64,000 nucleotides of DNA from NCBI GenBank assembly GCA_037446495.1, contig JBBIIL010000006.1, forward strand, positions 18,677-82,676, read 5' to 3'. The first letter of the stretch is position 1; every line of letters begins with the position of its first letter. The translations under genes and the position numbers were made by a program. Below, piece after piece: positions 7,863 through 16,135 of this stretch. The notes under the pieces were generated by a model that saw only the letters and a list, made by a program, of their open reading frames with translations, made no database searches and had not been told where the DNA came from. This DNA is from CAIXZV01 sp037446495. GTDB lineage: Bacteria > Chloroflexota > Limnocylindria > Limnocylindrales > CSP1-4.

Positions 7863-9041
7863 ATGCGCCATCTCTACCTCGCCGCGACTGGCCAGAACCG
7901 CGGCAAGACCACAGCCAGCCTCGGCCTGCTCGACGGGTTCCGGCGCCGTGGCCTGCAGGCGGGGTTCATGAAGCCCGTGGGCCAGCGCACCGTGATCCTC
8001 GACGGCGTGCCCGCCGACGAGGACGCGGTCCTGATGCGGGCGATCTTCGGTCTCCCCGAGCGGTTCGAGGACATCAGCCCAGTCCACATCCCGCGCGGGT
8101 TCACCAAGGCCTACATCGGGGGCGAGGTGGTCGAGGACCTGGGCGACCGGATCGACGCGGCGCACGCCGCATTCGCGAACCACGACCTGCTCCTGATCGA
8201 GGGGACGGGGCACGCGGGGGTGGGCGCGGTCATCGGCCTGTCGAACGCCGCCGTCGCGGCGCGCCTGCGGGCGCCCGCGGTCATCGTGTCCGAGGGCGGC
8301 GTCGGGCGGCCGATTGACGAGATCGTGCTGAACGCGTCGCACTTCGCGGCGCACGGGGTGACGGTCGCGGGCGCGATCGTGAACAAGGTGCGCATGGAGG
8401 AGCAGCCGGGGATCGAGCGCACCCTCGAGCGCGGGTTGGCGCGCCACGGGATCGCGCTGCTGGGCGTGCTGCCGTACCGTCCGATGCTGTCGAATCCCAC
8501 GCTCGAGATGGTGCTCGAGGGCGTTGGCGGCAGGGTGATCCACCCGGGGCCGGACCTCGACCGCGTGATCGAGGGCGTCGCCATCGGCGCGATGGAGCCG
8601 CACCACATGCTCGAGCGGATCGGCCCGGGGACGCTGGTGATCGTCCCCGGCGATCGCGAGGACGCCATCGTGACGCTGGCCGCCGCCCACGTGGCCCATG
8701 CCGCCTGGCGCATGCTGCCCAGCACGGTCGAGCAGATCGATGAACTGATCGTGCGGACGCCGGGCGCCGTGGACGCTGGCCCCGAGGCCAAGGCGCTGGG
8801 CATTCTGCTCACCGGCGGCTACCAGCCGCGGCCCGAGGTGCTCGACGCCGTCCAGCAGGCGGGCATGTTCATGGCCGCCGTCCCGGAGGACACCTACACC
8901 GTCGCCGCGGCTGTGCACGACATGCTTGTCAAGACTCACGCCGGCGACACCGGCAAGATCGAGACCATCAAGGCCCTCGTCTGGGAGCACCTGTTCATCG
9001 ACCGCTTCCTCGAGGTCGCGGTCGAGGCTCGTTTACGCTGA
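7863..9041 (+). CDS. BioD-like P-loop ATPase with DRTGG domain
   Basis: The 392-residue protein opens with a dethiobiotin-synthetase-type P-loop, AATGQNRGKTTASLGLL, and the downstream LLLIEGTGHAGVGAVIGLSNA switch region. This is followed by a DRTGG-type domain (from about residue 215 to 325, with VIVPGDREDAIVTLAAAH and ILLTGGYQPRPEVLDAV). The same pair forms the N-terminal regulatory half of long phosphotransacetylases, but here there is no acyltransferase domain. Stand-alone members are uncharacterised; a regulatory or ligand-sensing ATPase is the best guess. It follows the 7228 gene by 29 bases. The final residues KIETIKALVWEHLFIDRF resemble a C-terminal helix of DRTGG proteins. Confidence 0.8.
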   Translation: MRHLYLAATGQNRGKTTASLGLLDGFRRRGLQAGFMKPVGQRTVILDGVPADEDAVLMRAIFGLPERFEDISPVHIPRGFTKAYIGGEVVEDLGDRIDAAHAAFANHDLLLIEGTGHAGVGAVIGLSNAAVAARLRAPAVIVSEGGVGRPIDEIVLNASHFAAHGVTVAGAIVNKVRMEEQPGIERTLERGLARHGIALLGVLPYRPMLSNPTLEMVLEGVGGRVIHPGPDLDRVIEGVAIGAMEPHHMLERIGPGTLVIVPGDREDAIVTLAAAHVAHAAWRMLPSTVEQIDELIVRTPGAVDAGPEAKALGILLTGGYQPRPEVLDAVQQAGMFMAAVPEDTYTVAAAVHDMLVKTHAGDTGKIETIKALVWEHLFIDRFLEVAVEARLR

Positions 9042-9103
9042 GCACGGCCGCGCCCTGCGCGCCGCCCGCACCTTCCAGCGCCCCGGCGGCGTCGCCGTCG
9101 GCC

Positions 9104-10294
9104 GTGCCGCTCACGGTCGTCCTGACCTCGGGTTTCGCGTACGCCATCTACTTCGGCGCGATCGGGGTGTGGAGCCCCTACTGGCCGCTGTACTTCACGC
9201 AGCTGGGCGTGGGCCTTGAGGCAATCGGCCTGCTGGCCGCGATCCCCGCCGCCGTCCAGATCGTCGCCGCGCCCGCGTGGGGCCTGATCGCGGATCGGCT
9301 GGGCGACGTCCGCCTCCCGCTCGTCGCAGCCGCGGTGGTCTGCATCGGAGCCGCTGCCTTCATGGCGTCCGGGCCGGCGACCGCGTGGCTGTTCCCCGGC
9401 GTCGCGCTCCTCGCGCTGGGCAGCAGCGCCTGGTCGCCGTTGATCGACGCACGGACCGTCACCGCGCTCGGTGCCCAGCGCGACCGCTATGGCCAGGCGC
9501 GGGGCATCGGCTCGGCGGGATTCATCGTCGGCTCGGTGGCCATGGGCCTGCTGGTGGACGCCCAGGGGCCGCAGGTGCTGTTCGCGGCCTACATTCCACT
9601 GGTCGCGATCGCCGGGCTCTGGGTGGCGGCGCTCTTCGGGCGGGCGGGGACCCGCCAGCGGGTCGCTGGGGTCGGCCCTCTCGGCGCCCTGCGGCTCCTT
9701 CGCGAACGATCGATGGCGCTGATGTTCGCGGGGTCGGTCATCGTCTGGGCGGCGTGCAACGGCGCGTCGGCATTCTTTTCGCTGCGTCTGGTGGCCCAGG
9801 GCGCGGACGCCGGCATCGTCGGGGTCGGCTGGGCCGTCAACGCCATCGTCGAGATCCCCATGATGCTGCTCTTCCGGCGCCTCGCCCGGCGGACGGGACT
9901 GCCCGCGCTGATCGCCGCGGGAACGGCGGTGCTGGCGCTCCGCAACCTCGGCTGGGCGGTGGCGGGGAACGACATCGCGACCGTGCTCGTGGCGCTGCTC
10001 TCGGGCGTGGGCTTCTCGCTGTACCTGGTGGGCGTCACGAGCTGGCTGGCGGACCGCGTGCCGTCTGCGCTGCGCGCCACTGCCCAGGCGCTGTTCCTCG
10101 GCACCGCCTACGCGACTGGAACGATCGCCGGGTCGCTGGGCGCGGGCTGGATCGCCGGCGCCTGGAGCCTTGACGCCATGTTCTACGCGGCAACCGTCGT
10201 GGCTGCCGCAGGAACGCTGATCACCTGGCTCGCCGTCGGTCGCCCTGGCCGGCACGCACCTGCGCCCAGCCCGGTGCTCGGATTGCGGTTCTAG
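9104..10294 (+). CDS. MFS transporter, MFS_1-like
   Basis: The 396-residue product has 12 likely membrane helices. It opens FAYAIYFGAIGVWSPYWPLYFTQLGVG, a pattern typical of the PucC/MFS_1-like branch (nucleoside or sugar permease-like), and carries GLIADRLGDVRLPLV as loop 2-3. The GTG at 9104 is the first usable start after the stop of the preceding gene; no clear ribosome-binding site is visible, so the start is uncertain by a few codons. Its stop overlaps the panC stop tail to tail in the palindrome CTAG. The substrate is unknown. Confidence 0.8.
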   Translation: MPLTVVLTSGFAYAIYFGAIGVWSPYWPLYFTQLGVGLEAIGLLAAIPAAVQIVAAPAWGLIADRLGDVRLPLVAAAVVCIGAAAFMASGPATAWLFPGVALLALGSSAWSPLIDARTVTALGAQRDRYGQARGIGSAGFIVGSVAMGLLVDAQGPQVLFAAYIPLVAIAGLWVAALFGRAGTRQRVAGVGPLGALRLLRERSMALMFAGSVIVWAACNGASAFFSLRLVAQGADAGIVGVGWAVNAIVEIPMMLLFRRLARRTGLPALIAAGTAVLALRNLGWAVAGNDIATVLVALLSGVGFSLYLVGVTSWLADRVPSALRATAQALFLGTAYATGTIAGSLGAGWIAGAWSLDAMFYAATVVAAAGTLITWLAVGRPGRHAPAPSPVLGLRF

Positions 10295-11124
10295 CCCACC
10301 AGGACGTTGTCGATGAGCCGGACGTCCTCGATCCGCACCGCCAGCGACAGCAGCGCCCGCCCGTCGATGAACGTCAGCTCGGCGAGGGTGTCGGGGTCCG
10401 CGACGGAGACGTAGTCCGCCCGGACAGCAGGCTCGCCGGCCAGCACGCGCATGATGGCGGCCCGGACGGTGTCGGCGGAGTGCTCGCCTGACCGGACCAT
10501 CGCGGCTCCCGCGTCCAGCGCCCGGTGCAGGACCGCCGCCCGCGCCCGGCCGCCGGCCGTGAGTCGCGCGTTGCGGGAGGACATCGCGAGGCCGTCGGGC
10601 TCGCGGACGGTGGGACAGGGGACCACCTCGGTGGGGAGCGCCAGGTCCAGCGCCATCCGCCGAATCACCGCGATCTGCTGGAAGTCCTTGAGGCCGAAGT
10701 AGGCGCGCTCCGCGCCGACGAGCGCGAACAGGATCGCGACCACGGTGGCCACGCCGTCGAAGTGGCCGGGGCGGGCCGCACCCTCGAGTGGAAGCGCGAT
10801 CGCCCCAACGGAGACCACGGTGTCGAAGCCGGGCGGGTAGACCTCGTCCACGTCGGGCGCGAAGACCACGTCCACGCCAGCTGCCTGGGCCTTCGCGAGG
10901 TCACGCGCCTCGTTGCGCGGGTACTGCGCGAAGTCGCGGGCCTCGCCGAACTGGCGCGGATTCACGAAGATCGACATCACCACGGTGGCGCTCTCCGCGC
11001 GCGCCCGCTCCACGAGCGAGACGTGGCCGTCATGGAGCCAGCCCATCGTGGGCACGAGGCCGATGGGTCGGGCTGCCGCCGCGAGCATCGCACGGAGCTG
11101 CGCGCGGGTCCGGACGACCTGCAT
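10291..11124 (-). CDS. panC: Pantoate--beta-alanine ligase
   Basis: The product has 277 residues and joins pantoate to beta-alanine with ATP to give pantothenate. The HIGH-like ATP motif is GLVPTMGWLHDGHVSLV (residues 23-39), and the second signature is FGLKDFQQIAVIRRM. MSSRNARL near residue 180 corresponds to the KMSKS-like loop. It is the last gene of coaX-coaBC-panB-panC, 43 bases after panB. The aspartate decarboxylase gene panD, which supplies beta-alanine, is absent from this window. Confidence 0.95.
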   Translation of the reverse strand: MQVVRTRAQLRAMLAAAARPIGLVPTMGWLHDGHVSLVERARAESATVVMSIFVNPRQFGEARDFAQYPRNEARDLAKAQAAGVDVVFAPDVDEVYPPGFDTVVSVGAIALPLEGAARPGHFDGVATVVAILFALVGAERAYFGLKDFQQIAVIRRMALDLALPTEVVPCPTVREPDGLAMSSRNARLTAGGRARAAVLHRALDAGAAMVRSGEHSADTVRAAIMRVLAGEPAVRADYVSVADPDTLAELTFIDGRALLSLAVRIEDVRLIDNVLVG

Positions 11125-11167
11125 GCGGGGTCGGGCTCGGGTGGCGCGTCGCGCGGCGGGGCGGCGA

Positions 11168-12079
11168 CTAGAGGTCGCGGTCGAGCGGGATGCCCGCCGA
11201 GGAGATGGTGTCGGCGCGGTCCTCGGCGCTGCGGCCCAGGACCTCGTCGAGCACGCCAGGGTCCATCATCACCGTCTCGGCGGCGCCGGGGAACGTGCCC
11301 GCCTCGGTGTCCGCGCGGTACGCCTGAAGGGCCCCGAGAATCACGCCGTGGAGGTCCGCGTACTTGCGCGCGTGGCGCGGCGTCCACGTTCCGAGGCCCA
11401 GCAGGTCGGTCACCACCTGGATCTGACCGGAGCAGCCGGCGCCCGAGCCGATGCCGATGGTCGGGATGTGGAGTCGCTCGGTCACGGCCATGGCCAGCTG
11501 GCCCGGCAGCAGCTCGAGCACGATCGAGAAGGCACCAGCCTCCTGGACCGCCAGCGCGTCTGCGAGGAGCGCCCGCGCCTGCTCGCGGTTCTTGCCCTGC
11601 ACGCGGACGCGGCCCAGCGTGTTGATCGCCTGGGGCGTGAGGCCGATGTGGCCCATGACCGGGATGCCGGCGCGGACGAGGGCCTCGATCGTCCGAGCGG
11701 TGCGGACGCCGCCCTCCACCTTCACGGCCTGGACGCCGGCGTCGCGGAGGAACCGGCCGGCGTTCTCGAGCGCGTCCTCGGGCGTGGCGTACGAGAGGAA
11801 CGGCATGTCCGCGACGACGAGGGCGCGCCGCGAGCCGCGGACGACGGCCTTCGCGTGGTGGAGCATCTCCTCCATCGACACGCGGACGGTCGTGTCGTAG
11901 CCGAGCATCACCTGGCCCAGCGAGTCGCCGACGAGGATCAGCGGGATGCCCGCCTCGTCCACGAGCTGGGCCGTGGGGTAGTCGTATGCGGTGATGGTGG
12001 GGACGCGGGCGCCGTCGGCGTACAGCTTCGCGATGTCGACAACGGTCAGGCGAAGAACGGACTCGGACTGGACGCTCAT
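11168..12079 (-). CDS. panB: 3-methyl-2-oxobutanoate hydroxymethyltransferase
   Basis: The 303-residue enzyme transfers a hydroxymethyl group from methylene-tetrahydrofolate to 2-oxoisovalerate, the first pantothenate step. TAYDYPTAQLVDEAGIPLILVGDS is the family signature with the metal-binding Asp, and GHIGLTPQAINTLGR and IGIGSGAGCSGQIQV are the other conserved blocks. Its ATG overlaps the coaBC stop by 4 bases (ATGA), so translation is probably coupled. The C-terminus is about 30 residues longer than the E. coli enzyme. Confidence 0.96.
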   Translation of the reverse strand: MSVQSESVLRLTVVDIAKLYADGARVPTITAYDYPTAQLVDEAGIPLILVGDSLGQVMLGYDTTVRVSMEEMLHHAKAVVRGSRRALVVADMPFLSYATPEDALENAGRFLRDAGVQAVKVEGGVRTARTIEALVRAGIPVMGHIGLTPQAINTLGRVRVQGKNREQARALLADALAVQEAGAFSIVLELLPGQLAMAVTERLHIPTIGIGSGAGCSGQIQVVTDLLGLGTWTPRHARKYADLHGVILGALQAYRADTEAGTFPGAAETVMMDPGVLDEVLGRSAEDRADTISSAGIPLDRDL

Positions 12080-13413
12080 GGGGCCTCCGTGATGGTCGCG
12101 CCAGTGTGCCCCTGCAGGTCGCGCCCGTCCAACGCAGCCGCCACGCGGTCGAGCACGCGGTCCGCGACTTCGCGTTTCGCCAGCAGCGGCAGTTCGTCGC
12201 GCGAGCCGTCGGCCGACAGGATCACGACGCGATTGGTGTCGGTGCCGAAGCCCGACCCGGGCTCGCTCACGTCGTTGGCGACCAGCAGGTCCGCACCCTT
12301 GCGCCGGAGCTTCTCGGGCGCGCGCTCGAGCGAGCCGGTCTCGGCTGCGAACCCCACGATCACGGGACGCCGGTCCAGCTCGCCGGCACGGGTGCCGACC
12401 TCGGCCAGGATGTCCTCGGTCGGCTCCAGCTCGAGGATGAGCGGGCCGCCGCGGACGAGCTTGGAGGCCGCGCTCCGGCGAGGCCGGAAGTCGGCGACGG
12501 CGGCCGCCATGACGAGGGCGTCGGCGCGCCGGGCGATGACGGCCTCGAGTACTGCGGCGCGCATCGCGGCGGTGGTCTCCGCGTGGACAACCTCGGCGGC
12601 GATGGGGAGAGGGACCTCAACGCGGCCGGCCACGATCACCACGTGCGCGCCCCGCGCCAGGGCGGCCTCGGCGAGCGCGACGCCCATCTTGCCGGTGCTG
12701 CGGTTGCCGATGAACCGAACCGGATCGATGGGCTCGGCGGTGCCGCCGGCGGAGACGACGATGGTGCGACCCTCGAGGTCCGAACGGCGCGGTTCCGGCA
12801 GCTCCGGCGGGCGCGCGGCGGTGTCGGGCTGGCGGATGGGCAGGTCGCCGATGGCGGCCACCACGGCGTCCACGATCCGGGGCAGCTCCGCCAGCCGTCC
12901 GACACCGGACTGGCCCGAGGCCAGCTCGCCCGTGTCGGGCGGGACCATGACGTACCCGAAGTCTCGCTGGAGCCGCTCGACGTTGGCGCGGGTCGCCGGG
13001 TGCGTCCACATGTCGCCGTCCATCGCGGGGCAGAACACCACGGGCGCGGACGTGGCGAGACAGGCGGCCACCACCGCATCCGATGCGATCCCGTTGGCCA
13101 TGGCGCCCAGCCAGCGGGCGGTGGCGGGGGCCACGACCACCGCATCGGCGCTGTCGGCGACGACGATGTGCCCGATCCGCTCGTCGGGGAGCAGGCCCAG
13201 CACGTCGGTCTCCACGGCGTGGCGCGAGAGCGCGGCGAGCGTGAGCGGGGACACGAACTTGGTGGCGCTCGGCGTGAGCATCACCACCACCTCGGCGCCC
13301 TCGGCGCGCAGGAGCCGGACCAGCTCCACGGCCTTGTACGCGGCGATCGACCCACAGGCGCCGAGGGCGACGAGCCGGCCGGCAAGGCGCGGGGTGAGCC
13401 GGGTGGGCGTCAC
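12076..13413 (-). CDS. coaBC: Bifunctional phosphopantothenoylcysteine decarboxylase/phosphopantothenate--cysteine ligase
   Basis: The 445-residue product contains an N-terminal flavoprotein CoaC domain (residues 1-190) and a C-terminal CoaB ligase (about 210-430). The CoaC part shows GACGSIAAYKAVELVRLL and the catalytic PAMDGDMW (usual form PAMNxxMW, with Asp instead of Asn here). The CoaB part shows SAGGTAEPIDPVRFIGNRSTGKMG and AAVADF. The decarboxylase Asn-to-Asp change in PAMN is worth noting because that Asn contacts the substrate carboxylate in the family. The GTG start at 13413 overlaps the coaX stop as GTGA. Confidence 0.93.
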   Translation of the reverse strand: MTPTRLTPRLAGRLVALGACGSIAAYKAVELVRLLRAEGAEVVVMLTPSATKFVSPLTLAALSRHAVETDVLGLLPDERIGHIVVADSADAVVVAPATARWLGAMANGIASDAVVAACLATSAPVVFCPAMDGDMWTHPATRANVERLQRDFGYVMVPPDTGELASGQSGVGRLAELPRIVDAVVAAIGDLPIRQPDTAARPPELPEPRRSDLEGRTIVVSAGGTAEPIDPVRFIGNRSTGKMGVALAEAALARGAHVVIVAGRVEVPLPIAAEVVHAETTAAMRAAVLEAVIARRADALVMAAAVADFRPRRSAASKLVRGGPLILELEPTEDILAEVGTRAGELDRRPVIVGFAAETGSLERAPEKLRRKGADLLVANDVSEPGSGFGTDTNRVVILSADGSRDELPLLAKREVADRVLDRVAAALDGRDLQGHTGATITEAP

Positions 13414-14219
13414 CCGTTCCGGGCCAGCGGCTCGCCGCCGGCCACCTCCGCGGAGAGGATCGCGAGGCCCTTCAGCGTCAGGTCCGGGTCGATGACGTCC
13501 ACGCCGGCGATGCCCTGCGCCCACGCCGCAGCGGAGAGCCCGCCGGTCAGCACTGTCCGGACGCTCTCGACCCTCACGCCCACCGTCTCCGCCAGCTCCG
13601 CGCGGAGGCGGGCGAGGAGGCCGGTCGCGAGGGCCTGGTAGCCGAGGATGGCCCCCGACTGCATGGCACCGACCGTGTCCCGGCCGATCGCGTGGTCCGG
13701 GGCACGAAGCTCGACTCGAGGCAGCTTGGCGGTCCGCGCGGCCAGCGCCTCGAGCCCCAGCTCCAGGCCCGGGGCGATCGCGCCGCCGAGGTAGGCGCCG
13801 TCAGGGCCAACGCAGTCGAACGTCGTGGCGGTGCCCAAGTCCACGACCACTGCCGGAGCGCCGTACAGCCGCGTCACGGCCAGCGCGTTGACGATGCGGT
13901 CGGCGCCCACGTCACCCGGGCGTTCCACGCGGATCGCCAGCGGCACCGTGCCCGAGGAGGCCACCAGAACGCTGAACCCGCGGCGTGCCCCCATGGCGAT
14001 GAGGCCAGCAGTCGCAGCCGGCACCACGGACGCCACGGCCATTGAATCAACCTCGTCGAGGGTCCGGCGGTCGAGGCCAATCAGGCCCGCGAGCAGCAGC
14101 TCCAGCTCGTCGGTGGTGGCGGCGTGGGACGTGGCGGCGCGGCGGGCAGCGCCGATGGAGCCGCCCTCGATCAGGCCGATGGTGATGTTGGTGTTCCCGA
14201 CGTCCACCGCGAGCAGCAT
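13410..14219 (-). CDS. coaX: Type III pantothenate kinase
   Basis: The 269-residue enzyme phosphorylates pantothenate, the first committed CoA step. The phosphate-binding opening MLLAVDVGNTNITIGL, the GADRIVNALAV motif (catalytic Asp) and DLGTATTFDCV identify CoaX rather than CoaA. It heads the operon that continues with coaBC, panB and panC, so pantothenate synthesis and use are co-transcribed. The ATG at 14219 is preceded by TATGAT after a 6-base gap, which supports the start and predicts a leaderless mRNA. Longer frames upstream are Arg-rich and noncoding in appearance. Confidence 0.95.
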   Translation of the reverse strand: MLLAVDVGNTNITIGLIEGGSIGAARRAATSHAATTDELELLLAGLIGLDRRTLDEVDSMAVASVVPAATAGLIAMGARRGFSVLVASSGTVPLAIRVERPGDVGADRIVNALAVTRLYGAPAVVVDLGTATTFDCVGPDGAYLGGAIAPGLELGLEALAARTAKLPRVELRAPDHAIGRDTVGAMQSGAILGYQALATGLLARLRAELAETVGVRVESVRTVLTGGLSAAAWAQGIAGVDVIDPDLTLKGLAILSAEVAGGEPLARNG

Positions 14220-14225
14220 GCGGGG

Positions 14226-14231
14226 ATCATA
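14226..14231 (-). promoter_or_regulatory. -10 element of the coaX-coaBC-panB-panC operon, leaderless
   Basis: Minus-strand TATGAT (5 of 6 consensus bases) ends 6 bases before the coaX ATG. No recognisable -35 lies 17 bases further upstream. Confidence 0.55.
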
Positions 14232-14395
14232 CGTTGCGGGGCGGGCCACACCGCGGCCAGCGCGTCTGCTGGCGTGCGCGCCGGCCCTCGCCGGCGGCCC
14301 GGCGGTTGCATGGTGCGGCAGGCGCACGACGCGGGGACGCTTCCGCCGCCCCCCGGCCGCGCGAACTTCACCCTCCCGCAACCCACCGCTTCGGA

Positions 14396-14401
14396 TACGA
14401 T
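14396..14401 (+). promoter_or_regulatory. Possible -10 (TACGAT) for the gene at 14486
   Basis: TACGAT lies 84 bases before the GTG at 14486, in the 266-base divergent spacer. No -35 of good quality is seen. No purine riboswitch core was recognised in the spacer. Confidence 0.3.
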
Positions 14402-14485
14402 CGCTGCGTAGTCGGGCCGTTCCCGGGAAGGCGGCGCGGCGAGCGCTCATCCGCCCTCGGACCCTGCATGTCGTAGGAGCCCACC

Positions 14486-14685
14486 GTGAGCGACCAGCCC
14501 GCGAAGTTCTTCGTCAACTCGGGAGTCGTGACCAGCCGGGCCGACATCCGGCACCTGCTCCGACCAATCGGGAAGCAGACCGTCTCGTACCGCTACTACC
14601 GCGGCCGCGAGATGGTTGCCCACGGCACTGGCTGGGTGGAGCGGGTGGTCGCTGACGAGCCCGAGGTGTCGACGTACTTCACGCC
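14486..14685 (+). CDS. Unknown protein, truncated by assembly gap
   Basis: Sixty-six codons are visible from a GTG with TAGGAGC (14474-14480) 5 bases upstream. The product, beginning MSDQPAKFFVNSGVVTSR and containing RYYRGREMVAHGTGWVERVV, is soluble and not recognised. It runs into the block of N. The open frame that continues into the permease beyond the gap is accidental, because the gap length is a placeholder and permeases of that family normally have only 20-25 residues before GLTTFM. I therefore treat it as a separate partial gene. Confidence 0.6.
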
Positions 14686-14785
14686 NNNNNNNNNNNNNNN
14701 NNNNNNNNNNNNNNNNNNNNNNNNNNNNNNNNNNNNNNNNNNNNNNNNNNNNNNNNNNNNNNNNNNNNNNNNNNNNNNNNNNNNN
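14686..14785. other. Assembly gap, 100 N
   Basis: Exactly 100 undetermined bases, the usual placeholder for a scaffold join of unknown length. Sequence on either side may not be as close as it appears. Confidence 0.99.
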
Positions 14786-16060
14786 GGCCTGACCACGTTC
14801 ATGGTCATGGCCTACATCATCTTCCTGAACCCGATCATCCTGACCGGCGGATTCAAGACGACCGACGCGGCGTTCACGGCGGCGGCCCTTGCAGCCGGCA
14901 CGGCCCTGATCGCCGGGATCATGACCATCGCCATGGGCGTGGTCTCGAACTACCCGCTCGCCCTTGCTGCCGGACTCGGCATCAACGGCCTGGTGGCCTA
15001 CTCGTTGATCGGCCGGGGGCTGACGCCGGCGGGCACGATGGGCGTCATCGTCCTCGAAGGCGTCGCGGTCACGATCCTCGTCGTGATCGGCTTCCGGGAA
15101 GCCGTCATGAACGCCGTGCCGCTGGCCCTCAAGAAGTCGATCGGCGTGGGCATCGGCCTGTTCATCCTGTTCATCGGATTTGCGAACGGCGGCTTCGTCG
15201 TCGCCAGCCAGGCGACGCCGGTCACCTTCCACCTGCCCCAGACGCCGGCCGACTTCGTGTTCTGGATCGGCCTGTTCATCACGGCGGCCCTGTGGGTGCT
15301 GCGGGTGCCCGCTGCCCTGGTGATCTCCATTCTCGTGACCACGGTCATCGCCCTCATCGCCGGCGTGGCGACCATCCCGACCAACTTCGCCCTGACGCCG
15401 TCCTTCAGCACGCTCGGCCGCTTCGACGTGACCAACGTCTTCTCGGCGATCGGGAACCCGATCTCGGCCATCCTGGTCGTGTTCGCGATCATGCTCACCG
15501 ACTTCTTCGACACGATGGGCACCGTCACCGGCATCGCCGCCGAGGCCGGTCTAGCCGAGAAGGACGGCTCCGTCCCGGGCATCGGGCGCATTCTGGTCGT
15601 CGACTCGCTCGCCGCAGTTGCTGGCGGCGTCGCGGGCGTCAGCTCCAACACCACCTACATCGAGAGCGCGGCGGGCGTCGCCGAGGGCGGCCGCACGGGC
15701 TTCGCCTCGGTCGTCACCGGCGTCCTGTTCCTGATCGCGATCGTCCTCTCGCCAATCGCTGGGATCATCCCGTCGCAGGCGACGGCGCCCGCCCTGATCC
15801 TCGTTGGATACCTGATGTTCACGCAGGTCAAGGGCATCGACGTCTCCGACGCCGAGGACGGCCTGCCGGCCCTGCTCACGATGATCCTGATGCCGCTCAC
15901 CTACGACATCACCGTCGGGATCGGCGCCGGCTTCATCTCCTGGGTCGCCATCAAGCTGATCAAGGGCAAGCCCGGCGAGATCCACCCGCTGATGTGGGTG
16001 GTCGCCGCCGGCTTCCTGATCTTCTTCCTCCAGGACTACATCGGGACGTTCATCAAGTAG
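14786..16060 (+). CDS. NCS2 family permease (adenine/guanine/hypoxanthine type), 5' end missing
   Basis: The 424 visible codons start inside the first membrane segment, GLTTFMVMAYIIFLNP, and continue to the stop. Typical AzgA-like signatures are NYPLALAAGLGINGLVAYSL, IMLTDFFDTMGTVTGIA (the transmembrane 8 motif with the purine-contacting Asp/Glu region) and GVSSNTTYIESAAGVAEGGRTG (transmembrane 10). The protein is an inner-membrane proton-coupled purine transporter by family knowledge. About 20 residues and the start are lost in the assembly gap. Confidence 0.88.
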   Translation, partial: GLTTFMVMAYIIFLNPIILTGGFKTTDAAFTAAALAAGTALIAGIMTIAMGVVSNYPLALAAGLGINGLVAYSLIGRGLTPAGTMGVIVLEGVAVTILVVIGFREAVMNAVPLALKKSIGVGIGLFILFIGFANGGFVVASQATPVTFHLPQTPADFVFWIGLFITAALWVLRVPAALVISILVTTVIALIAGVATIPTNFALTPSFSTLGRFDVTNVFSAIGNPISAILVVFAIMLTDFFDTMGTVTGIAAEAGLAEKDGSVPGIGRILVVDSLAAVAGGVAGVSSNTTYIESAAGVAEGGRTGFASVVTGVLFLIAIVLSPIAGIIPSQATAPALILVGYLMFTQVKGIDVSDAEDGLPALLTMILMPLTYDITVGIGAGFISWVAIKLIKGKPGEIHPLMWVVAAGFLIFFLQDYIGTFIK

Positions 16061-16121
16061 CGGCCGTCCCTCGCGCAGCCCCGGACTGGCGGCCCCCGGG
16101 TCGCCGGTCCGTCGTTTCCCG

Positions 16122-16127
16122 TACCAT
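16122..16127 (+). promoter_or_regulatory. -10-like TACCAT before the M16 peptidase gene
   Basis: TACCAT ends 8 bases before the ATG at 16136, in a setting very like that at 7216. No ribosome-binding site precedes the start, which fits a leaderless transcript. Confidence 0.45.
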
Positions 16128-16135
16128 CGGCGGCG

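Noticed and set aside
14220..14485. Purine riboswitch before the NCS2 permease region
   Set aside because: No purine aptamer core was recognised in the spacer, and the gene directly downstream is not the permease because of the assembly gap.
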